Part shown: piece by piece, positions 1-10,800 of the stretch | How the letters are laid out: every line of letters starts with the position of its first letter | Numbering within the stretch: the first letter of the stretch is position 1 | Origin: Zygnema cylindricum | Lineage: Eukaryota > Streptophyta > Zygnematophyceae > Zygnematales > Zygnemataceae | Length of the DNA: 64,000 nt | Direction of reading: 5' to 3' | NCBI GenBank assembly: GCA_037447655.1 | Contig: JBBHKE010000560.1 | Location: 54,950 to 118,949 of the forward strand | The notes under the pieces: model-generated | The model's input: only the letters and a program-made list of their open reading frames with translations | Database searches by the model: none | Told to the model about the DNA's origin: nothing | Program-made: the position numbers and the translations under genes

Positions 1-173
1 GTTTGTTTCTTGTAACGTGAGTGTTTGGCATTTAAAGCTGTTATCATCCTGATTTGGAATTCCATGGTGTTCATAAAAACCTGTTGGATTTGATTAAGCT
101 TTCTAAGTCCATTTCTGGATACGACCTTTTTTAAGGCGACAAGTTGTCTTTGCGTGTTGCTCATCAAATGCAG

Positions 174-844
174 GTACAAAAAGGTGACTCTGGCAAATGG
201 TCAAGTTGTACAGGTCTGTCACTTTCTCCAACTGGGTCCTTAACTTGGTCTTTTGCGAGACTAACGTCATTGTTTTTCTTAATAGCTTTATTCACTGTTT
301 TCATCAATTTACCTACACTAGCGTCATGCAATAAATTGCTTCTATGTTCATTGTTGAGATAGTGATTCCAAATAATCTTTCTATCTGCACTACTTTATGT
401 AAAATGGACGGTATAATCTGAGATTCCCGTCTGTACAAAACAGTTATTGAGCCACATTGAAAATGATGTCCATGTCCACATTTTGATTGCTAAAAATTGC
501 AGGTCCCAGGATTTGTTGTGAAGGGAGACGAAATTGTGATCGACACATCGGAACATTCCTATGTGACTAGGTATGCCTCTTCACATTGCATTTCAGTTTT
601 GAGAGTTTTACGCTTCGTGTCTTGTGATCTGGACACTGCCTATGCATTTCTCTTGTAAATTATTGATGCAACGAAACGGACAGTCCCAAGTTAACTGAGT
701 TCTAATTTTTACTTCGTTTTTTCATATGGCAGTATCAATTAAGAAATTTGTCGCATTTGGAGATTGTTTTGGTCCTCTTAATACTTCAAGATAAACTCAG
801 ATGACTCTCTTTCCTGTTTCTTTTGCAGGGCAAAGAGCAGCTGA
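174..844 (+). CDS. efp: Elongation factor P, 3' part (last three exons)
   Basis: EF-P binds the ribosome between the P and E sites and rescues stalling at proline runs; in plants the bacterial-type protein acts in plastids or mitochondria. Three exons are supported: 174-213, 503-570 and 829-844, with GT-AG introns and compatible phases. Read together they give a C-terminal EF-P domain: YKKVTLANGQVVQVP, then GFVVKGDEIVIDT, then HSYVTRAKSS and stop TGA at 842-844. This matches the family pattern of KPATL-x-TG-VV-VP-F-x-GE-I-x-VDT-x-x-x-Y-x-x-R. It is not eIF5A, which has a different C-terminal fold sequence. The first visible exon begins with one base completing a codon, so upstream exons (KOW-like and central domains) lie before the window or unrecognised in 1-173. 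The ending AKSS after the conserved Arg is a few residues longer than in many bacteria. The gene is convergent with the JmjC gene downstream. Confidence 0.82.
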
Positions 845-1691
845 CACACCTGAAAGGAAATTGAAGACTTCTGATTAAATCAGCATGTTTATAGCTTTTT
901 GATGAACCCAATTCACATGCATTGTCATTGTCTTCGTTTATAATCCGTAACTTCTCCGGTCGAATTTCCTATCGTCCTGCAATGTATAAACTTTTGGCAG
1001 AATGAGTTGAAGACTGTAGATTGTATCAGGGGGACAAGGTGTGACTTTTGAGGTTACATTTGTTGCTGATATAAAGTCTAATGTGGATACATGGTCAGAT
1101 TGCCCTAAAGATACAAACCGTCTTTAATTTCCTCTGTGTTCTCACATTTTATCATCGTTTACCGAACAGATGTGAGTGTGCAGTGGGCAATTTTTTTTAA
1201 CGAGCTTCCGGTTTTCTATGGTGTAACAGGTGGGTTTTTACTATTCATGTCAGATGTCCCTTAGAACCAAGTGTCACCTGCTTAACCGTATTCATTTACA
1301 CGTGCATGTTATGTCTATCCAAACAAAAGACCTCAGAAGTAGAAGCTTTATTGTAAACACCATGGTTCAACCCAATTCGACACCATTTCCCCCTTTGAAA
1401 GGGAATATACTTCAAAAGAAATCACTTAATAGCTTGAACAGACGAGACGTTTTCCTGTTGAATGAAAGAATTGGTGCAACTGCTCCTATTCCAAGAAAGT
1501 TTCAGTGAAATTGTATACTAGCAGTTGTAAAATAACCTTAAAATTGGCAATACTCTTCAATGATCTAGTCACGACTAAAAGAAAGCAGTGCTGGCAAAAT
1601 TCGATTTTCTATATATGAAAATTTGGAAGTAATAAAGACATTTATAACTTCTTGTATAGGCTGGCACTAAGTTGCTCATACTTTACCATAA
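845..1691. other. Convergent intergenic spacer
   Basis: This stretch separates the EF-P stop codon from the stop codon of the JmjC gene on the other strand, so it should hold both 3' untranslated regions. An open frame at 1230-1508 (+, 92 codons) has no recognisable domain and no splice or codon support; I see no other gene or repeat here. Confidence 0.5.
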
Positions 1692-4021
1692 CTAGTCTTC
1701 ATTATGGTCAGCTTCATCAACTAGTTTTTGCAAAAGATTAAAATAAGAGTACTTGATATCAAACTGCATATCGTACCCTGTCACAATACAAGAAATTTCA
1801 TCACAAGAAAGCATGAAAAACAAAAAGAGGTAAGCGTTCAATTCACAATGGTTGCTTGTTACATAGCGAAAGAAAATAAACTTGCCAGCCAAAAAGTAGA
1901 AAAACAGAAGATGCAAAAAATAGACTCGCAAACAAAAAAGTAGAAAAACATACACGCACGTTAAAACATAGAAAATAAACTTGGAAACAAAAAAGTAGAT
2001 AGAAAATCTCACAGAAGTTGATGGCAATGGTCCGGCCTTGGATGTCGGGACTTTGTCGCACATGATGGAACCACATACTGGGTCTGTACACATTTAAAAC
2101 CTTGCTACAAGTTAAGCTACAGTTCAAACTGTTTTTTGAAGTTACGGTTAAAGCTACAGTTTTGAGCTACAGTCTTAAGCTATACTAAAAAACTTTAAAC
2201 TACAAACCTCAAACTACAATTTTGAGCTACCAGCTTAAAATATTATTTTAAGCCAAATATAAAGTCTGAGCTACAGTTATATAGCTTGAATACTAGAAAC
2301 TGAAGAACAAAAGAAAAATACCGGTTGACAAAGTTGACCAAATATATCAGTCAAAGCTTGTCCCTCTCATGTACATTTTGGCCTTATAAAAACAAAAATA
2401 GACGATACAGCTTTTTATGAAAACAAAGTTTACTCCTTTGCATATTCCTGGAATTAAATTTCTCAATACTGGTATTTTATTATCTGTCCATAAAAAGAGA
2501 CTAAGTAACATACACACAAACTTTTTAAAAAGCTTTGAGAGAGCATACAAGTAAAGCATTTCACCGGGTTTAACGGTGCATAAAATAGGAGGGGGTCCTT
2601 CAAAATAAAGGGGAAATTTTTCCTTTGAGGCGGATATTTCGTCTTTATTGGGGTAGGGATCCACTGACGACCACGGAACAAGACGAAGTGGATCTTCTGG
2701 AACTATCTCATAAATGTTATCCTGTTAAACAAAAACAAAAACAGAAACAAAACAAAAACAAAAATCATAAACAAGATTAATAAACTCTTGTCATCCAATG
2801 TAACTACAGTTATCATCAGATGATTCTCAAATTCTCTGTAAACACAAACCACATTTTTTCATTTTTTTTGGTCAATTCACAACTCATTTTCAATTTTTTG
2901 GTTTAACCCAAACACCTCATTTTAAGTTTTTTTGTAAATCCCCACACACTTCATTTCAGAGTTTTTGGTAAATCCACACACACCTCATTTTCAGTTATTT
3001 TCAGTAAATCCCCACACATCTCCTTTCCAGTTTTTCTGGTAAATCCACACACACCTCATTTTTCAGTTTTTGTTAAATCCACACACACCTTATTTTGACA
3101 ATAACGTGCCACAGGATACTCCTCTATATACATCCTCGGGAGGTCCACAGGAGGCAAAAGAGTAAAATGTTTTTCGCCAGAGATAACCGCATAAAGGTTT
3201 TCATAATGATCTTTATGAAAAGATGTGACGGCCCTTTCGTCACCGATCCACAAATTAACCGCTTCGGGAAAACATCCGAAAGCTTCGGAAGCCCAAGGAA
3301 TATCCGTTTGAGCATCGTCTTTTAAAAGAGAATATTCTGATACAAAACTCCCATTTTGGTGTTGGGCATATGGGACACATCCTCCTTTTTCTTTCTCCTT
3401 TGTTGTTTGGAGCATTTCGAGAAAATCGGAAAATGGAATTTGAGATTCATGAGGCATTACGAACCATTTCTTACCGTGGAGGTTCGAGTTTTCTTTTGTT
3501 GAAACATTAACATTTTCGTTGTCCTTTTCATCTCTATTTACTTGGGAAACTTCAGGCAAATGATCTCTGATTTCTCCATTAGTACTTTTCTCTGCCTTTG
3601 TATTTGAGACAGATTCGTTACTCTCCTCCTCCAATTCACTTGTTTTTGTACTTCTCCCCGAGGTTTCCGAGCTCGTCTCGTTCTCGATTTCTTCGTTTTT
3701 TCTAACTTTACAACCGAATTCTTCGAGAATTTTCTGGTCATCAACCACAGCATCTCCCCTTCCATCTGGAGTCGAATCTACAGACACAATAGTGTCTCCA
3801 ATTTTGCTTTTAAGGTATTCATTGGACCATTTTTGCAATGCGGGCCAGTTATCAATTGCAGAAGAAATTATACAAGGCCGGTTCGGTGACACGAAGTCAC
3901 GATAAAATTGGAGAGGACTGGGAGGTCCATTCAATCGAGGGACGGAAGAAGACAAAGAGAGTTCTCGGAGCTCATGAGAAAGATCAGCGAGTGCTTTGTC
4001 CACTCTATTTCTTGTGCTCAT
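1692..4021 (-). CDS. JMJD7: JMJD7-type JmjC-domain lysyl hydroxylase
   Basis: A 2-oxoglutarate/Fe(II) oxygenase of the JmjC family. Animal JMJD7 hydroxylates a lysine of the DRG1/DRG2 GTPases; that substrate is known from the family and only inferred here. Four exons on the minus strand: 4021-3089, 2721-2549, 2083-2013 and 1777-1692, all GT-AG with matching phases, 420 residues. The N-terminus carries PLQFYRDFVSPNRPCII, the JMJD7 signature. The iron-binding HxD lies in SFHKDHYENLY (His269, Asp271) and the distal His in SMWFHHVRQS (about residues 375-376). GEKHFTLLPP and GEMLYLPSMWF are also typical. The end WYDMQFDIKYSYFNLL fits the conserved C-terminal helices. I chose the Met at 4021; an in-frame Met at 4069 would add 16 residues. 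Odd: an acidic, Ser/Glu/Asn-rich insertion of about 80 residues (roughly residues 100-185) sits between the DAV and FVMP segments, making the protein longer than the 316-residue human form. Intron 1 is built of repeats that copy its own 5' splice site. Confidence 0.9.
2105..2300. repeat. Degenerate GAGCTACAGT-type repeat in JmjC intron 2
   Basis: About eight degenerate copies of a 20-25 base unit around the words GAGCTACAGTT and AAACTACA lie between exons 2 and 3 of the JmjC gene. The array starts just upstream (gene sense) of the exon 3 acceptor. It has no coding content. Confidence 0.6.
2837..3094. repeat. Minisatellite of about 34 bases spanning the JmjC exon 1 donor
   Basis: About eight units of 33-36 bases (plus-strand consensus GGTAAATCCACACACACC followed by TCATTTTCAGTTTTT). 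The last unit contains the exon 1 / intron 1 boundary at 3089/3088. Read in gene sense, several units repeat the donor context AATGAG|GTGTGTGTGG. The first downstream copy lies beyond an in-frame TGA, so using it would truncate the protein. Confidence 0.75.
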
Positions 4022-7000
4022 TTCTTTTAAAACTTCAAAGGTGAAAGTCAACCGTCTTGAAAGGCACAAAGAAGAGTGGAAAGTTTAGAAATTTTGAACT
4101 TGTCTCCTGCAAAAGAGAAGAAGGGCAATTTTTCAGACTCCAGTCCAAACATGCGAATAGAAATACAACTCAAGCACCTACACTGCCTATAAGAATTAGA
4201 ATTAGTGAGTCATTAGCGCTAACACTTTATTAGAATAAACTACACTAAATTGTGTTTTTAGATGTGGCTCATCATAGGCCACTTAAGTAAAAAGAATTAT
4301 TAACACAATTATGATTTTGGATCAAGAAAACACTCACACAAATTATACTGATTAACTCAAATAGCGACAGGCAGTGTGGTTTTACTCTCTTTGTTAGAAT
4401 AACTGAAGCAGTTCTTTTCAGGTGAAAGTAACTGAAGGCATGAAACTTCTGTTACTGCTTAGTTATATGATATTTGCGAGCTTACAAATGAATACACATG
4501 TTTTAATTCAATAACGATCCATTCTGGTTCGGGGAAAGAGAAAAAACCAAATAAAATGGGGTGAAACCGGAAAATTGGTAGGGAAGTGGAAGAATATGAA
4601 GATAAAAAAACCTAACATAGGAAAAATATCCTGACATGGACATCTTTGTAAAGTTGACAAATTGTATCAATGAAGGACTTGAATTACTTCAGCAAAATGT
4701 TTATGGGCAAAAGATAGAAAGATGTCAACAAAAGCACTTATGCTGGTTCATTCCATCATAAAAGATATATAGAAGGCATGTATTTAATTCAGAATCACCT
4801 CGAGTTGTTCCTCCTCTCAGTAAATTATTTTTTCTCGGACACTAGAGAGACGAAAGGCAAAGAACAGGAAAAAAACTTCTCAAGTTACTCAGTTGAATAA
4901 CATTGTACAGCTTCAGTCACTTCGAGCCCAGAAACATCTTAGTGACAACTACCAATCCAGAGCTAACTCTTTTTGAGAACAGATTACAATGAAAATAACC
5001 ATATTCTCAATTTTGTCGTAGCCTATTTCTTGAAACATAAGTTCATCGCAATTTTCTGATTCGATGGCACAAAATTTGAGACAGAAACAATCCTACAACC
5101 ATTTGATACAAAACAAATTTTTGTGTTGCATGCACCTAAACGATGGTAGCAATTTATCTTTATTAGTTTTTACACTTATTGTGTTCATTGTTGCTCTTGG
5201 AAAACCATGACAACTAAATCAATAGTACCTTTTACTTTAGACAATTTTGTAAAAACATCCTTGCTTTTGCGAAGGCAATAAGAATTCATTGAATATTCAA
5301 AAGAAAAGAATACTAAGCTTCATCAAAAAAACATCATAGTACATGGAAGGAATAAATTTGCAAAATGAAAGTGAAGAAAGTCACGAAACAACAAAAAAAC
5401 CACTGAGAACACAAAACGACAAACAAGAAGGACAAGCTAACAACGCGAATAAAAAATAACAAAAATCAAAAACTATAAGTTATTCATCTCCAACTTAAAT
5501 ACTTTCTGCATCAATAATCAAGTTCAGTAAGCACCTCTTATTGCATTAATACATTTAGAATCAATACCATTTTTGGACTAAAAAAAATCAGCAATTAGAC
5601 TCTGGTTAAAAATACGAGGCAAAGGATAATGTTTCAAGACTTACATGATATAACCGATCCTGGTAACCTCGTCATAACTTTGATCCAAATCACCTTTTAG
5701 TAATATTATCTGTAATTTGACTTTGTTTTAACTTGGTTTCTCTTGAAAAAATTCAAAAACTTAGTCTCTATTGAAAATATACAAACGCTCCCGCTCCGTA
5801 CTGCTTCGTTCAATGACTAAATTTTGAAAGAATTTTCTAAGTAACGTTATGGCACTTTACAAAAAAAAAAAAATAACAGCAAAAACATCAGAAGCTGAAC
5901 AGCTATTAAATGGCGTATGCTTTATGTTGTTTTATAAGTCTCTTCGTCCACATAAAATGTAAATCATGAATTTTATTGATTTCTCTTTCCAGACAAGTTG
6001 AATCCTCTTCTTTATATTTTCCTATTCAAGAATCTTCTCGGTAGAACCGAACGCCCCGGCCCTCAGGATTGGAAAAAACAATAAATGACGGTTAATAATA
6101 GACGGACAAAAGTTATGGAATAGAATCCTTTACTTCTAAAAAAACGTTAGAAATAAACGTCAGTTACTTCTAAAAAGCGTTACTTCTTCTCCATCCAGCA
6201 AATTGATTTAGCATTTAGGTCAGAATCTCAACCATTTTCAAACTACACTAGGTTTGTTGAACTAAACTAAGTTTTCTAAACTATACTATGTTTGTGGAAC
6301 TGTACTATGTTTTTTTAACTATACTTTGTTTTTTGAATTATACTATGCGTTTTTTCACAGTGGTAAAATAATCTACGGTGAGTCGTGTTTTTTGTAGCAG
6401 CAAAAACTGAAAATTGTTTTGCACTCTATTATTCGCATTTTCAATTCTAAGTGCCGTTTAATGATTTTCGGGTGCTGCAATATTTGAAATAATAAATCAC
6501 ATAAAAATCCAGCAAAAAAATGGTGGAATTTAATGATGAAAGTGAGAGGAGGACTCAGGCGATCTAATCCTTTTCGGTTTTTTTCTCTCCTAATGATTAA
6601 AAGGTACAAACTCAATTATCCAAGAGTATTGCTTCAAATGGTAGAGGCCGTTTTTTGGACTCTGACAAGTTTTAGTGTCTCATGAATGTGTAAAACTGCA
6701 TATTTTTTTTAGGTTTATTTACTGTTGAGTTCTTGCCTACAAAATTGATGTTTGCCCGTAGTTTTTTTTTTTTTTTGACTTTGGCCGTTCACTTTTAGAT
6801 ACTTGTTACTCAAAATTAGTTTCCTTTATTTGAATTGGATGTTAATTTCTGGCATCCACATTTGTCATAGAATTGATAATCAAATTTATAAGGGCTTCAA
6901 TTTTTGATAAAGAGCCAGTTTAACATCATTATAACAGCATCATGACTCATAACATTATAACATTATAACTTCGTAACTTTATAAGACCATTTCATTATAT

Positions 7001-7820
7001 CATCAGAATATCACCAGTCTTCGAGCATAACATCAAAGATATGTCGAACAATCTCAACTTTCAAGTGTTTATTCGTCTTCATGGAACAACATGATTGGTT
7101 GGAACATATCTAAAATGTTTCATTAGAGTTGTACGGAGTATGTTTCAAACTCTAGGCATGAATTCTCAACAATCCACAAAGTTTATGCTAAAAGATTAAA
7201 TAAAATGGGTACATTTTTGGTACAATCTTATGACAATATGTAAAGATAATTTCTCAATATATATTTTGTAATAGAAAGTCTCACCAGACATCTTGCAATT
7301 CATAATTCATATTTACTTATTTTTTCTGTTCTCAACTTGATGAGCAATTATTGATATCAATTGAACAATATTTAAGATTACTGTTTACCCTGTCATAAGA
7401 TTGTTTGCCAAATCTAAATAAAGAACGGGAGAATGGGTTTCTAAACTCTTTTCCCTTCATTTTTTGATGACAGTCGACAAGTTCAGCATTAAATGAACTT
7501 AATCTGTTTAAATAAATAAGTAAGTCGAAAGCTCGCAAATAACCTTAATCAATATGCATAATCTGAAAGAAGTATAGAGGTTCTAACTAACAGATCCAAC
7601 TGCTTTCCACTTTATAAGTTGATTTAACCTTGAGAGAAACAGTCTTTCATCTTGGTTTTCCCATTAAGTTTTGCAAAACAGAGACTTGACATTGTCTTAT
7701 GATGTTATCTCACTTTTCTGGAGGATGATGCTTGGCAGTAATTTCAAGTTCAGATGTCAATAGTTAATCACAAGTTAAACCAATTTTTTTATGGGTGATG
7801 TTTTGCCTCCATTTCCTCAG
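4022..7820. other. AT-rich region without a recognised gene
   Basis: Between the JmjC start and the first supported exon of the SET gene. It should contain the JmjC promoter and probably the 5' exons of the SET gene, but no stretch here reads as a convincing exon with matching splice signals. It holds one MITE (4179-4378) and a short degenerate repeat near 6240-6345 (TTTTGAACTATACTATG-like units). Other open frames are short and unlike any family I know. Confidence 0.45.
4179..4378. mobile_element. MITE, TACACTGCC-terminal family
   Basis: About 200 bases with ends TACACTGCCTAT and ATAGCGACAGGCAGTGTGG, imperfect terminal inverted repeats. The interior (TTAGTGAGTCATTAGCGCTAAC, TGGCTCATCATAGGCC, GATTTTGGATCAAGAAAACACTCAC) closely parallels the element at 44319-44522. 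Non-autonomous; no coding sequence. Confidence 0.75.
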
Positions 7821-10800
7821 TCTTACCTGAGAAGAGGAGGACACAGTCTACTTCCAATGGCAGTGGAAGTTTTTCTCACCCTCGATTATAAGGATCCATT
7901 ACTGGAAAAGAAGAAGGCAAGTTAAAAAAATCCATTGCTGATTTCTGTCTGTCTTAAGATGCATGGGATGATCCTTTATTATCATTAACCTTATGATAAT
8001 ATTGGAGTCAACTTTTTCATTGCATTTGTTACACTTGCATTCCATACACTCATTCACGCCGCAAAATCCACATGGCAAAAAGTGAAAAAAAACTCTTTTA
8101 GTTCTTCAGAAATAGGGATATAGCCAGGATAAGTGGACAGGATTTCAATCTTTTTTTGTCTTTTATGACTGTTAATACAGTACACTAGACCACAACACAT
8201 AAAGAAGGAAAAAACAATCAGGTATAACAATGCCATTGTGACTGAGACCTTTTCCCTGTTGCTCTCCAGGCCCTACTTCTCTCTCAAGGATGCAGTTTGG
8301 TACAAAAAGTAAATGGGTCCTCTGATGAGACTGCTTGGAAGAACCTTCTTTTTGCTTCTCGTATAATTGAGTTGACAGAGGTAAGAACAGTGGTAACTGA
8401 AGGAAGAACAGAGGTAACAGAAGGAAGAACAGAACAGAAATAATGAGGGAAGAACAGAGGTAATAGAGGTTTTTGGAATTGGATTTAAACTGTATACATG
8501 CGAAAAGGAAAACTGATCTCTAGTTTTTTTAGTCTTAAAACTTAACAATTGCTGGATTTTTTTTTTCAGAATCCTTTTCGAATGCCTATGTTTCACTAAT
8601 TTTTCATATTGTGCGTTCAATTGTTCCCCCACCACATTCTAAGTTACAAACCCTTTGAACAAATACAAATCTATTTGACAACTTAGTGGCTTATCTCTAA
8701 CATATAATTTGTTTTCACTTAAGTTATCTCATCGATTATGCACTTCGGTTATTAAGCAAGAAGTGAGATCACTTAAAAATTAGATAAGTGGTAAATAGGT
8801 AAGTGATAAAAAAAACTTGGTTATCTCTCTGGCGAAAGGTGTTCTTGGTTTGTATAAGTCTTGCTAAAAATTTAAATGACTTAAATTTTACATGCGCATA
8901 GACAATTTATACTGTGACAACAAAAAAGATTAGATGACATCCTTTGATGTTATCAACACTATTCAAAACATTACATTATATAGAAGACAATTTCATCTCG
9001 AAAATGTTTAAACCTGTTGAAATTCCCTGAAAGGTAGCAAAAAATGTGGACTTTATATGATTCCAGTTCCTTCCTTCCATTCCTTCCTTCCTTCCTTCCT
9101 TCCCCTTCCTTCCTTCCTTCCTTCCATTCCTTCCTTCCTTCCCCCTTCCTTCCCCTTTCCCTTCTCCTTCCCCTTCCCTTCCCTTCCCTTTCTCTTTCCC
9201 TTCCTTTTCCCTTTTATACTGTTCCTTACCTTTTGCAATGACCTAATCAATTTATCCACTCTAAGTGCAGACCGAGCTTTACTTCTTTTTCAATGGAGCT
9301 CATCAAGAAGTTATTTCTCCTCGAAACGAAATCCAGGCTCTCGTACTTATCCACACTAATATTGGTTTGCTGGAAAATAAGACCGGATTGGACGACATCG
9401 AGGTGTTACGGACGAAGGCAGAAACGGAACTGAATTCCTTTGGGACGCATGTGTCCAGTTCGGGTGACTGTAATGTGTGTGGAGGACCTGCTGACGTAGC
9501 ACTGCAAGATTGGGCGAGAGAGAAAGGCATCGTCAGCAATATAAGACCTGCTGGTCTGTCAGATTCTAACCTTTTTATTGCCCACCTCCCGCTCTCTCTC
9601 CCTCTTTCCCTCTCCCCCTCCAGTTCTCTCCCCCTCTTTCCCTCTCCCTTTCCCTTTCTCTACCTGGTCTGCTCGCCCTCCCTCTCCCTCTCCCTTTCCC
9701 TCTCTCTCTCTCCCTCTCCCTCTCTTCCTCTCCCTCTCCTCTCCCTCACCTCTCCCTCTCTCTCGCCCTCTTCTGCTCGCCCTCCCTCTCCCTCTCCCTC
9801 TCCCTTTCCCTCTCCCACTCTTCTCCCTCTCGCTCTCCCTCTTCTCTCCCTCTCCTTCCCCCTCCCCTTTCCCCTCCCCGTCTCCCTCCCCCTCCCCCTC
9901 CTCACTCTCTCCTTCTCCCTCTCACTCTCTCCCTCTCCCACTCCCTCTCCCTCTCCCTCTCCCTGTCCCTCTCCCTCTCCTCTCCCTCTCCCTCTCCCTC
10001 TCCCTCTCCCTCTCCCTCTCCCTCTCCCTCTCCCTCTCCCTCTCCCTCTCCCTCTCCCTCTCCCTCTCCCTCTCCCTCTCCGTCTCCCTCTCCCTCTCCC
10101 TCTCCCTCACTCTCTAGGTATATGTAGTTTCACCAACTAAAATTTCGTTTCAAGATAAGTTTGCTTTCCCGGTCTCTTTCTCGTATACTCTTTCAATACT
10201 TTTTTTTTCAATCTTAAATTTAATAAAACTGTTATTCTTTTTTAGCTCTCAAATTAAAAAAAAAAAACTGTGAGATTTAGCAAGTTTAATCTTGTTTTGA
10301 ACTTTAACTTATTCATTTGATTCAACTTACTAACTTATTAAAGTTTAATAACTTTTTCAACTTAATAAAATGTCAATAATGAGTTCTTTTTTAGTCCTAA
10401 GTCGCTGTGGAGCCACACTATTAGCGGCAGACGTGTAATTTCTTTTCATCTTTCATTCGAAAAAGATGTTCAAGAAACTGTCTGTTTTCTTTCCTTTTTT
10501 TTTTTTTCTTGTTTTGTTTTGTTTTTTTCTCTCGTTCTAAATTTTTTGTCATTTTGTCCTGCATGTGGTTTTTTCCGTACAGAATTTTTAGAGACAGGGA
10601 GAGGAGCTCAAAGTAGTAAAGATATTCATATGGGAGATTTGGTTGTGGAAGTCCCGCAGGATCTTATTATCTCCTCCGATACCGCAATTTCATCCAATAA
10701 GGTGAAGGAAATTTATTTCGTATTTTTGTTAAATTTCTATTTGACTTCTATTATATTCTCAAGAAAGACTGAGATTTATTCAATTTCTCATCCCAAATTA

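Noticed and set aside
1230-1508. 92-codon plus-strand frame after EF-P
   Set aside because: No domain, located in the convergent 3' spacer, no splice or codon support.
7490-7525. Possible SET upstream exon ending at a strong GTAAGTC donor
   Set aside because: All three frames have a stop codon between the nearest acceptor (CAG near 7472) and this donor.
9578-10140. Ser/Leu/Pro-rich and Arg/Glu-rich frames
   Set aside because: Direct translation of (CTCCCT)n in an intron of the SET gene.
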